Part shown: piece by piece, positions 1 through 6,535 of the stretch
Layout of the letters: each line of letters starts with the position of its first letter
Numbering within the stretch: the first letter of the stretch is position 1
Assembly (NCBI GenBank): GCA_964615285.1
Contig: CAZTND010000005.1
Location: forward strand, 1-50,043
Length of the DNA stretch: 50,043 nt
Source: RGIG4074 sp964615285
GTDB taxonomy: Bacteria > Bacillota > Clostridia > Christensenellales > Borkfalkiaceae
Direction: 5' to 3'
Made by a program: the position numbers and the translations under genes
Notes under the pieces: generated by a model
Database searches by the model: none
What the model was told of the DNA's origin: nothing
The model's input: only the letters and a program-made list of their open reading frames with translations

Positions 1-65
1 ATCGGAAAAACTTTAGTCGTTTATATTAGTGTTCTACTGAGGTTGGGTTCGGGGACGCGATTGAA

Positions 66-94
66 TTGACTTTATTTTCCGTTTACGCTAAAAT
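66..94 (+). promoter_or_regulatory. Possible vegetative promoter of unknown target
   Basis: TTGACT (66-71), a 17-nt spacer and TAAAAT (89-94) resemble a sigma-A promoter on the plus strand. The next plus-strand gene is proC at 390, but the terminator hairpin and tRNA-Trp gene of the opposite strand lie between. A 33-codon reading frame (113-214) with a poor ribosome site follows; I do not call it a gene. Nothing else is recognisable in bases 1-199. Confidence 0.35.
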
Positions 95-199
95 AGTAGA
101 CGGTACGGAAGAATGAGAAAAGTTGCTCCAAAGGAGTTCGGCTCTTTAAGGGCAGGACGGCTTTGCAATGTCATCAGGCAACTTGTCAATATATTGCAT

Positions 200-239
200 A
201 AAAAGAGTTCTTGACCACAATATATTGCGGTCAAGAACT
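200..239 (-). terminator. Intrinsic terminator of tRNA-Trp
   Basis: Read on the minus strand, an 11-bp perfect stem (229-239 with 206-216) is followed by a T5 run (204-200). It lies directly downstream of the tRNA-Trp gene, as expected for its transcription terminator. The loop contains CAATATATTG, which occurs again just beyond the T-run. Confidence 0.8.
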
Positions 240-242
240 TGG

Positions 243-317
243 TGGCAGGGGAGACGCGATTCGAACACGCAACCGACGGTTTTGGAGACCGTTGCTCTAC
301 CGTTGAGCCACTCCCCT
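243..317 (-). tRNA. tRNA-Trp (anticodon CCA)
   Basis: On the minus strand a full cloverleaf can be folded. Acceptor arms AGGGGAG (317-311) and CTCCCCT pair, the discriminator is G, and the 3' CCA is encoded (245-243). The anticodon stem ACGGT/ACCGT closes the loop CTCCAAA, so the anticodon is CCA for tryptophan. The T-arm carries GTTCGAATC. The gene has its own promoter and terminator and is a single-gene unit. Confidence 0.97.
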
Positions 318-330
318 AAGCACGAGGTAT

Positions 331-359
331 ATTATACAATATATTTTTCTTTTCGTCAA
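331..359 (-). promoter_or_regulatory. Promoter of tRNA-Trp
   Basis: On the minus strand TTGACG (359-354), 17 nt, then TATAAT (336-331) form a near-consensus sigma-A promoter. The tRNA 5' end at 317 is about 14 nt past the -10 box, leaving room for a short 5' leader. The promoter overlaps the proC upstream region and points away from it. Confidence 0.85.
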
Positions 360-389
360 TTATTTTTAATCATAAAAAGAGGCACAAAA

Positions 390-1199
390 ATGAAAAAACA
401 ATTCAAACTCGGCGTTATCGGCGGCGGCTTTATGGCGTATGCCATTGTCAAGGGCGCGATCGAAAGCGATTTTATCCGCGCCAATAAGATCATTGTCAGC
501 GACTGCAGCGCGGACAGCTTGCAAAAGTTCAAGGACTACGGCTGTTTCACCGTGACGGATAACAAAAAAGCCGCGGAAAACTGCGACTATCTTCTCTTTG
601 CGGTCAAGCCCCAGAATTTTCCCGCAGTGTGCGAGGAGATAAAGTCCTGCGATTGTCCCAATGTCATTTCCATCATGGCGGGCATCGAAAAGAAGAAGAT
701 CCGCGCCGCGCTTCCGCCGGTGCAGAAGGTCTGCCGCGTGATGCCCAATCTTCCCTGTTCCATCGGCTCGGGAATGGTCGCGGCCGATGCGTCGGATTAT
801 ACCGACCAGGACGATCTGCAGTTCTTCGCGGGACTGTTCGATGCGCTGGGTTCCTACCTTTCCGTGGACGAAGGCAAGATGCACGCCGTGACGGGCATTT
901 CGGGCAGCGGCCCCGCATATGTTTTCCTGTTCATCAAGGCGCTCATCGAGGCGGGCAGGCAGCAGGGATTGACCGAGGATGAGGCGTGCGTATTGGCGGC
1001 GCAGACGGTCGCGGGCGGCGCGGATATGTATATCCATGAAAAGCAGAATACGGACATCGACACGCTCATCAAGCGCGTCTGCTCCAAGGGCGGCACGACC
1101 GAGCGGGCCATGCAGTCCTTTGAAAACGACGGATTTATCCGTATCGTCGAACGGGCGGTGGAAGCCTGCGTGCAGCGCTCGAAGGAACTTGCCGAGTGA
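390..1199 (+). CDS. proC: Pyrroline-5-carboxylate reductase
   Basis: Reduces 1-pyrroline-5-carboxylate to proline with NAD(P)H, the last step of proline synthesis in the cytosol. The 269-residue protein has the family's usual length. Visible motifs are the N-terminal dinucleotide-binding glycines (GGGF, residues 11-14), VKPQ (72-75), RVMPNLP (116-122), the substrate loop GISGSGPAY (169-177) and SKGGTTE (232-238). I chose the ATG at 390 because the frame open further upstream runs through the antisense of tRNA-Trp and gives a non-proC N-terminus; this start is preceded by AAAAGAGG. The stop overlaps the rnhA start by 4 bp, so the two are translationally coupled. Its promoter is not clear. Confidence 0.96.
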   Translation: MKKQFKLGVIGGGFMAYAIVKGAIESDFIRANKIIVSDCSADSLQKFKDYGCFTVTDNKKAAENCDYLLFAVKPQNFPAVCEEIKSCDCPNVISIMAGIEKKKIRAALPPVQKVCRVMPNLPCSIGSGMVAADASDYTDQDDLQFFAGLFDALGSYLSVDEGKMHAVTGISGSGPAYVFLFIKALIEAGRQQGLTEDEACVLAAQTVAGGADMYIHEKQNTDIDTLIKRVCSKGGTTERAMQSFENDGFIRIVERAVEACVQRSKELAE

Positions 1200-1654
1200 A
1201 AAGGGTGACCATTTATACGGACGGCGCCTGCTCGGGCAATCCCGGCGTCGGCGGCTGGGGGGCGCTGTTGCAGTACGGCGGGACGCGAAAGGAGATCAGC
1301 GGCGCAGAGGCGGAGACGACCAACAACCGTATGGAAGTGCTCGCCGTCATCCGCGCGCTTTCTCTGCTCAAGTATCCCTGCGAAGTCGATCTGTACAGCG
1401 ATTCCGCCTACACGGTCAACGCCTTTGAAAAGGGCTGGCTCAAAGATTGGGAGGCGAACGGCTGGAAAAAGGCGGACGGCAAGGATGTCCAAAACGTCGA
1501 TCTCTGGCGGGAGCTCGCCGCGCTGACCAAGACGCACCGCGTCACGTTTCACAAGGTCAAAGGGCACGCGGACAACGAATACAACAATCGCTGCGATTTT
1601 CTGGCGACGTCCGCCATCAAAAAGTATAAACAGGATAACGCCGGGGAATCGTAA
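1196..1654 (+). CDS. rnhA: Ribonuclease HI
   Basis: Cuts the RNA strand of RNA-DNA hybrids (R-loops, replication primers). The 152-residue protein matches type 1 RNase H in length. The DEDD catalytic set is complete: D9 in YTDGAC, E47 in NNRMEV, D69 in YSDSAY and D134 in NRCDFLA, with the catalytic-loop His at H124 in KGHADN. The tryptophan- and lysine-rich stretch at about 81-96 resembles the basic protrusion of bacterial HI enzymes. The start is GTG, overlapping the proC stop (GTGA), which indicates coupling within one operon. Confidence 0.97.
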   Translation: MKRVTIYTDGACSGNPGVGGWGALLQYGGTRKEISGAEAETTNNRMEVLAVIRALSLLKYPCEVDLYSDSAYTVNAFEKGWLKDWEANGWKKADGKDVQNVDLWRELAALTKTHRVTFHKVKGHADNEYNNRCDFLATSAIKKYKQDNAGES

Positions 1655-1701
1655 AGTTGCGGTTTATAATTTTTTTCTTCCGCACATACTATAATATAGT
1701 T

Positions 1702-2664
1702 ATGCGCGCACGGGAAGAAGAAAATTCCAATAACCGAAGAAGCCGTAGGGGGATGATCGCCGCCGTGGCGGTCATGGCTGCTCTGGCCGTTTTCGGTTTC
1801 TCCTTTGTCGCGCTTTGCGCCGCGCAATTCAACGCGGGATTCTTCCTGCGCTACCGCGTCTACGTCACGGTGGCGCTGTTTGCCGTCGTTCTGCTTGCCG
1901 TCACGCTGGAATTTTCGCTCTATTTTGCCGGGCGGAAAACCGGATACAGGCTAATCGTATCGGCGTTTGCCCTATTCGATCTGGCGCTGGTCGTCTTTTA
2001 TATCCTGTTGGCGACGGGCTTTCTGACGGCCGTGAACAGCGTGGAGTCCTTCAAGGAATATCTTCGGTCTGCGGGCGCCTGGATGGACGTTCTCTTCATC
2101 GTCCTGCAGTTTTTGCAGGTGGTCATTTTGCCGCTGCCGAGTTTCGTCACGTTGGTCGCGGGGACGGCGCTCTTCGGCGCGGTGAAATGTTTTTTGTACA
2201 GCTATTTTTCCATCGTCGCCGGTTCGCTGACGGCATTCTTCATCGGCAGGTTTCTGGGCTATCGGGCGGTCGGATGGATGGTGGGGAAGGAGACGCTCGA
2301 CGAGTGGCTGCGGAAAGTGAAGGGGAAAGACAACCTGATCCTCACCGCCATGTTCGTTTTGCCGCTCTTTCCCGACGACGTGCTCTGTTTTGTGGCGGGG
2401 CTTTCGTCCATGACCGTTCTCTATTTTGTCGGCATGACCCTGGTCGTCCGCGCCATATCGGTGGCAAGCACCTGTTTTCTCGCGGATGCGCTGCCCTTTA
2501 CGACCTGGTGGGGCATCCTTCTGTGGCTGGCGGTGTGGGGCGCGGAATTTGCCCTTTTCCTGCTCTTTCGCCGAAATCAGGACAGGATCCAGGCCTGGCT
2601 GCATAAGAGGAGGAAAAAGAGAAAAAAGCGCGTCCTTCCCGCGCCGCCGCGCGGAGAAAAATGA
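1702..2664 (+). CDS. DedA/TVP38-family (VTT domain) membrane protein
   Basis: An integral membrane protein of about 320 residues with several hydrophobic segments and a central VTT/SNARE-associated-like region. That region includes LPLPSFVTLVAGTALFG, an amphipathic stretch with GRFLGYRAVG, and the LPLFPDD turn typical of TVP38/TMEM64 relatives. Members of this superfamily are linked to lipid scrambling or undecaprenyl-phosphate recycling; the substrate here is unknown. The C-terminus is a highly basic cytoplasmic tail. The start is uncertain: ATG 1702 sits 6 nt after a TATAAT box (1690-1695) and has no Shine-Dalgarno site. TTG 1657 and ATG 1753 are alternatives, the latter with GGGGG immediately before it. 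Confidence 0.8.
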   Translation: MRAREEENSNNRRSRRGMIAAVAVMAALAVFGFSFVALCAAQFNAGFFLRYRVYVTVALFAVVLLAVTLEFSLYFAGRKTGYRLIVSAFALFDLALVVFYILLATGFLTAVNSVESFKEYLRSAGAWMDVLFIVLQFLQVVILPLPSFVTLVAGTALFGAVKCFLYSYFSIVAGSLTAFFIGRFLGYRAVGWMVGKETLDEWLRKVKGKDNLILTAMFVLPLFPDDVLCFVAGLSSMTVLYFVGMTLVVRAISVASTCFLADALPFTTWWGILLWLAVWGAEFALFLLFRRNQDRIQAWLHKRRKKRKKRVLPAPPRGEK

Positions 2665-2744
2665 TGTTGTAGAAGAAATGAAAACAGTTTATGCACTTTT
2701 TGCAATACGATAAAAAAATATTGTAAAAAATCTTGAAAAACCTA

Positions 2745-2773
2745 TTGCATTTTACCAATTTCTGTGATATAAT
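2745..2773 (+). promoter_or_regulatory. Promoter of pfk
   Basis: TTGCAT (2745-2750), 17-nt spacer, TATAAT (2768-2773). A well-matched sigma-A promoter in the AT-rich gap after the DedA gene; transcription should start near 2780, at the base of the leader hairpin. Confidence 0.85.
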
Positions 2774-2778
2774 GACCT

Positions 2779-2814
2779 CGACAAGGGTAATTTTTGCCCT
2801 GTCGGGGCCTTTTT
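2779..2814 (+). promoter_or_regulatory. Leader hairpin in the pfk 5' UTR
   Basis: CGACAAGGG (2779-2787) pairs with CCCTGTCG (2797-2804) with one bulged A, and GGGGCC plus a T5 run (2810-2814) follows within 10 nt. It lies between the promoter and the start codon, so it could act as an attenuator or as a 5'-end stabiliser. The gap between stem and T-run makes it a weak terminator. Confidence 0.45.
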
Positions 2815-2842
2815 AATGAAAAAAATACATAGGGGGATCTCC

Positions 2843-4069
2843 ATGAAAAATGTAATCGTCGGTCAATCGGGCGGACCCACAGCGGTCATCAATTCCAGCC
2901 TCCTCGGCGTATTCAAGACGGCGAAGGACAGGGGGGCGGACATCGTTTACGGCATGGTGCACGGGATCAAGGGGCTTTTGGACGGGAAGATCGTCGATCT
3001 CTCCTCGCAGATCAAAAACGACCTTGACATGGATCTTCTGAAGAGGACGCCTTCGTCCTTTCTCGGCTCCTGCCGCTATAAGCTGCCGGACGTTGCGGAC
3101 GGAGAAGAGACTTATCGGCAGATATTCAGGATCCTGAAAGATCTCGACATCTATGCCTTTTTCTATATCGGCGGCAACGATTCGATGGATACCATCCAGA
3201 AACTCTCCGCCTACGGGGAGAAGATCGGCAGTCCCATCCGTTTCATGGGGGTGCCCAAGACCATCGACAACGACCTCGCGGTCACCGACCATACGCCCGG
3301 GTATGGCAGCGCGGCAAAATATATCGCTTCCACGACCAAGGAGATCATCCGCGACGGGCTCGTGTACGACTATCCCGTCGTCTCCGTCATCGAGGTGATG
3401 GGCAGGAATGCCGGCTGGCTGACCGCCGCGGCGGCGCTCGCCGAGAGCGAGGACTGCGAAGGGGTGGACCTTATCTATCTGCCCGAGCGCGTGTTCGATC
3501 TCGATAAATTTCTGGAAAGGGTCGGAACGCTCTGCAAGACAAAGGGATCGGTCGTCGTCGCCGTCTCCGAAGGCGTGAAGATCGCCGACGGCAGATATGT
3601 ATGCGAGCTGGCCGATCACGTGGATTATGTGGACGCTTTCGGGCACAAGCAGTTGGCGGGGACGGCGCGCTTTCTCGCCGCCAAAGTGGCGGAAAAATAC
3701 GGCATCAAGACGAGGGCGATAGAACTTTCCTCCCTGCAGCGCTGCGCGTCGCACATCACTTCGCGCATCGACGTGACGGAGGCGTTCAACGCGGGCGGCG
3801 CGGCGGTAAAGGTCGCCTTCGAGGGGATGAGCGGAAAGGTCATTGTGCTCAAACGCATCTCCGACGACCCGTATATGTGCATCACGGAGCCGGCGGATGT
3901 GGGGCTGATCGCCAATGTGGAAAAGAAGGTCCCCGATGAATGGATCTCCGAGGACGGCGCCGGCGTCAAGGCGCCCCTCGTGCACTATATTCGTCCGCTC
4001 ATTCAGGCGGAGATCGCGCCGCTGTGGGTGGACGGTCTGCCGCGCCATCTCATCCTGAACGTAAAATGA
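2843..4069 (+). CDS. 6-phosphofructokinase, probably PPi-dependent
   Basis: Phosphorylates fructose 6-phosphate in glycolysis. The 408-residue protein carries GGPT (10-13), GGNDSMDT (110-117), PKTIDNDL (138-145), the TPGYGSAAKY stretch (151-160) and MGRNAGWLTA (186-195). ATP-dependent enzymes have Gly at the positions occupied here by D113 (GGDGS in E. coli) and K139 (PGTIDND). Asp and Lys at these sites are the known signature of pyrophosphate-using enzymes, so PPi is the likely phosphoryl donor and the step would be reversible. The start at 2843 has the strong site AGGGGG 6 nt upstream; an in-frame ATG at 2816 lies in the leader T-run and is less likely. Single gene with its own promoter and terminator. 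Confidence 0.92.
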   Translation: MKNVIVGQSGGPTAVINSSLLGVFKTAKDRGADIVYGMVHGIKGLLDGKIVDLSSQIKNDLDMDLLKRTPSSFLGSCRYKLPDVADGEETYRQIFRILKDLDIYAFFYIGGNDSMDTIQKLSAYGEKIGSPIRFMGVPKTIDNDLAVTDHTPGYGSAAKYIASTTKEIIRDGLVYDYPVVSVIEVMGRNAGWLTAAAALAESEDCEGVDLIYLPERVFDLDKFLERVGTLCKTKGSVVVAVSEGVKIADGRYVCELADHVDYVDAFGHKQLAGTARFLAAKVAEKYGIKTRAIELSSLQRCASHITSRIDVTEAFNAGGAAVKVAFEGMSGKVIVLKRISDDPYMCITEPADVGLIANVEKKVPDEWISEDGAGVKAPLVHYIRPLIQAEIAPLWVDGLPRHLILNVK

Positions 4070-4105
4070 GGCGGGTATTTCAGAGCACTCAAACTCTTTG
4101 TTGCA

Positions 4106-4140
4106 TTCCGTCCGGGAAAATCCCGGGCGGAAATTTTCTT
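4106..4140 (+). terminator. Intrinsic terminator after pfk
   Basis: TTCCGTCCGGGA (4106-4117) pairs with TCCCGGGCGGAA (4121-4132) around a short loop, followed by ATTTTCTTT. Strong rho-independent terminator. Confidence 0.88.
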
Positions 4141-4222
4141 TGAGAATGCGGCCATAATGCGCCATAAAGGCGGCTATAAAAAAGCAAAATAAATTTTTTT
4201 GCAAAAGATAGGGGACAGACCC

Positions 4223-4251
4223 TTGATTTTTTGTGCGGATTTCTGTATAAT
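4223..4251 (+). promoter_or_regulatory. Promoter of the decarboxylase cluster
   Basis: TTGATT (4223-4228), 17-nt spacer, TATAAT (4246-4251). The start codon of the first cluster gene is 48 nt past the -10 box. The 11-mer CAGACCCTTGA that forms its -35 region occurs again at the -35 region of the SPFH-gene promoter (44491-44501). Confidence 0.85.
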
Positions 4252-4299
4252 ATATATGTGAGAGTTTTTGATTTCTGTTAATAAGCTACGGAGGATTCT

Positions 4300-5664
4300 A
4301 TGGATAAGATTCAGCAACTGCGCGCCAGAAAAGAAGCGCTTGCCGCAGTCGGAAAGGAAGTCCGCGCCGACATCCTGTCGCTTGCGGACGATCGGTCCTT
4401 TGTCGAATTGTCGGCATTCAGTTTTTCCGAAACGGATCTTTATGGGGAAAACGCGGACGGGGAAGGAGTCGTTACGGGCTTTTTTACCATGGACGGTTTT
4501 CCCTTTTATGTTATCGGGCAAAATTTTCAGGTGCGTTCGGGGGCGCTCACAAAGGCCAACTGCGACAAGATCTGTAAGTGTCTCGATCAGGCGGAAAAAA
4601 ATTCCGTGCCCGTCATCTATCTGCTGCAGAGCAACGGGGTGCGCGTCGGGGAAGGCGTGACCGCGTTGGAGGGATTGGCGGCGCTGCTGCGGCGCGTGAC
4701 GCAGCTCAAGGGCGTCGTGCCGCAATATGCCGTCGTCAACGGACAGGTGTTCGGCAGCGAAACGCTGATCGCCGCCGCGGCGGATTTTGCTTTCTTCATG
4801 GGAAAGAGCGTGCTTGCCGTCAATTCTCCGTTTGTGCTTTCGGCAAAGGGGGGCGAGAACCGCAAACCCGAAGAGGTCGGCGGCGCGGCGGCGCTGACGG
4901 AGACAAATATTCCGTCCTTCGTCGTCGAAGACCTTGCGGCCGTCCGGGAAAAGATCATACTTTTGCAATCGCTCCTGGCGGCGGACGAAAAAGACGTGCC
5001 CGAGGCGGCGATGAACGAGAGCCTGCCCTATCTCAACGAATCCGTGACGGCGGAAGGGCTGCAGGGAGCGTTTGACGAATATATCGAAACGGGCGCGGGA
5101 TATTGCCCGGACGTAAAGACCGTGCTCGGGCGCATCGGCGGCATCGCCGTGGCGGCGGTCATCTTTGACGGCGGCGAGGAGGGCGTCTGCCTCACGGCGG
5201 CGAAGATGAAAAAGATCAAGGACTTTACAGAATTGGCCTGCTGCCACCGCCTGCCGTTCGTGGTATTTACCGATACTTCCGGCATCCGGCCGGACGCAAA
5301 GACCAACAACTCCGCAGTGCTCAAAGAGACGGTGGAATATTTGTCCATGCTCGACGCCGTGGATACCGCAAAAATTTCCGTCGTCTATAAGAAGGCGGTC
5401 GGGCTCGGGTATTCCCTGTTTGCCGCCAAGAGCGCGGGGTTTGACTACGCCTGTGCCTTTGCGGGGGCGAAAATAGCCCTGTTCGACAGCGTGCAGGGCG
5501 CGGAAATCGAGTTCGGCAGGAGCGACCGGGAGCTCGCCGCAAGATATGCAGACGAAAACAGCGATCCCGTCAATGCCGCGAAGGACGGGTATATCGATGC
5601 CGTCATCGAACCGCAGTTTGTCAAACAGCATCTCATCGCGGCGTTGCAGATGCTGTGCGAATGA
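4300..5664 (+). CDS. Carboxyltransferase (12S/MmdA-like), divergent
   Basis: A 454-residue member of the acyl-CoA carboxyltransferase family (12S transcarboxylase subunit, MmdA, PccB). The opening matches the family (LADDRSFVELSAF, about 28-40), and two crotonase-like halves follow. It is shorter than the usual 500-520 residues and divergent at key places: the N-half oxyanion region reads SNGVRVGEGV where relatives have GGARIQEGV, and the C-half has KAVGLGYSLFAAKS where relatives have RKAYGGAYDVMSSK. An acyl-CoA substrate such as methylmalonyl- or malonyl-CoA is expected from the family but not proven. It is first in a five-gene run with OadG-like, biotin carrier, OadB and 5S-like subunits, and has its own promoter. 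Confidence 0.85.
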   Translation: MDKIQQLRARKEALAAVGKEVRADILSLADDRSFVELSAFSFSETDLYGENADGEGVVTGFFTMDGFPFYVIGQNFQVRSGALTKANCDKICKCLDQAEKNSVPVIYLLQSNGVRVGEGVTALEGLAALLRRVTQLKGVVPQYAVVNGQVFGSETLIAAAADFAFFMGKSVLAVNSPFVLSAKGGENRKPEEVGGAAALTETNIPSFVVEDLAAVREKIILLQSLLAADEKDVPEAAMNESLPYLNESVTAEGLQGAFDEYIETGAGYCPDVKTVLGRIGGIAVAAVIFDGGEEGVCLTAAKMKKIKDFTELACCHRLPFVVFTDTSGIRPDAKTNNSAVLKETVEYLSMLDAVDTAKISVVYKKAVGLGYSLFAAKSAGFDYACAFAGAKIALFDSVQGAEIEFGRSDRELAARYADENSDPVNAAKDGYIDAVIEPQFVKQHLIAALQMLCE

Positions 5665-5677
5665 GCGGAGGGCGCAT

Positions 5678-6046
5678 ATGGATCAGACATTGTTATTGAT
5701 CTTGAATGAACAAATATCGATCACGGATGCGCTCATCTACGCGCTCATCGGTTTTGTGTTCGTTTTTATCGGGATCGGGCTGCTGATCGGGATATTGTAT
5801 CTCATCGGCAGGGCGATACACGGAGCGGAGGGCGGTTTTTCTTTCGGGAAAAAGGGGAAAAAAGAGCCGCCGGCCGAAGAGCGGCCCGCTTCCCCCCGAC
5901 CGGAAGCCGCGCCCGCCGTTCCTCCGGCAAAAGACGAAGAACTTTCGCCCGAACTGCGGGCAGCCATCGTCGCGGCGATCGCCGCGTATTACGGTTCGGA
6001 AAGGCCGCAGTGTGAATTTGTGATCAGAAAGATCAAAAAATCGTGA
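5678..6046 (+). CDS. OadG/MmdD-like small membrane subunit
   Basis: A 122-residue protein with one N-terminal membrane helix (about 17-42), then a charged and Pro/Ala-rich linker and a short C-terminal helical region rich in Ala and Tyr (ELRAAIVAAIAAYYG). This is the layout of the gamma/delta subunits of Na+-pumping decarboxylases, which hold the soluble carboxyltransferase to the membrane pump. The ATG at 5678 follows GCGGAGGG. It lies 13 nt after the 12S-like gene. Sequence conservation in this family is low, so the assignment rests on architecture and position. Confidence 0.82.
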   Translation: MDQTLLLILNEQISITDALIYALIGFVFVFIGIGLLIGILYLIGRAIHGAEGGFSFGKKGKKEPPAEERPASPRPEAAPAVPPAKDEELSPELRAAIVAAIAAYYGSERPQCEFVIRKIKKS

Positions 6047-6103
6047 CAAAATAAATAGAAGCGATACCATCGGCAAAATATAATTTTGAAGGAGATTTTC
6101 AGT

Positions 6104-6511
6104 ATGATTCGTAATTTCATCGTCACCATCGACGGCAAAAGCTATACGGTCGGCGTGGAGGAGATCGGCGCGACGGCGGGGACTTCCGCGCCCGCGCAGA
6201 GCGTTGCACCCGCGCCCGCGGCCGCTTCGGTTCCCATACAAAGCGCTGCACCCGCAGCCGCGCCTGCGCCTGCGGCAGATCCCTCCGCACAGCCTGCGGA
6301 GGGAACGCCCGTGACGTCGCCTTTCCCCGGGCTCATCAAGGGATTTTTGGTCGAGGAAGGGGCGACGGTGGAAAAAGACCAGCCCGTTCTGGTGCTCGAA
6401 GCCATGAAAATGGACAACGACATCACGGCTCCCTGTGCGGGCAAAGTTTCCTTTAGGGTGGCAAAGGGCACGAATGTGGAATCGGACGCCGTGCTTGCGG
6501 TCATCTCTTAA
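6104..6511 (+). CDS. Biotin carboxyl carrier subunit
   Basis: A 135-residue carrier that shuttles CO2 on biotin between carboxyltransferase and decarboxylase/pump. The N-terminus (1-20) is a short strand-rich segment, residues 23-70 are an Ala/Pro-rich flexible linker, and 70-135 form the biotinyl domain. The canonical EAMKM motif places the biotinylated lysine at K102. I chose the ATG at 6104 because GAAGGAG lies upstream at proper spacing; the upstream TTG at 6086 would overlap that site. It corresponds to the 1.3S subunit of transcarboxylase or MmdC of methylmalonyl-CoA decarboxylase. Confidence 0.95.
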   Translation: MIRNFIVTIDGKSYTVGVEEIGATAGTSAPAQSVAPAPAAASVPIQSAAPAAAPAPAADPSAQPAEGTPVTSPFPGLIKGFLVEEGATVEKDQPVLVLEAMKMDNDITAPCAGKVSFRVAKGTNVESDAVLAVIS

Positions 6512-6535
6512 ACCGTCTTTTCAGCGAGGTGGCAA

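Noticed and set aside
188..228. CRISPR-like repeat (CAATATATTG twice)
   Set aside because: Only two 10-nt copies, one forming the loop of the tRNA terminator; no array.
168..389. 74-codon N-terminal extension of proC
   Set aside because: It would translate the antisense of tRNA-Trp and its promoter, and ProC homologues start at the ATG at 390.
2771..2842. T-box or other riboswitch in the pfk leader
   Set aside because: The leader is only about 60 nt with one simple hairpin; no T-box sequence or known aptamer core is present.
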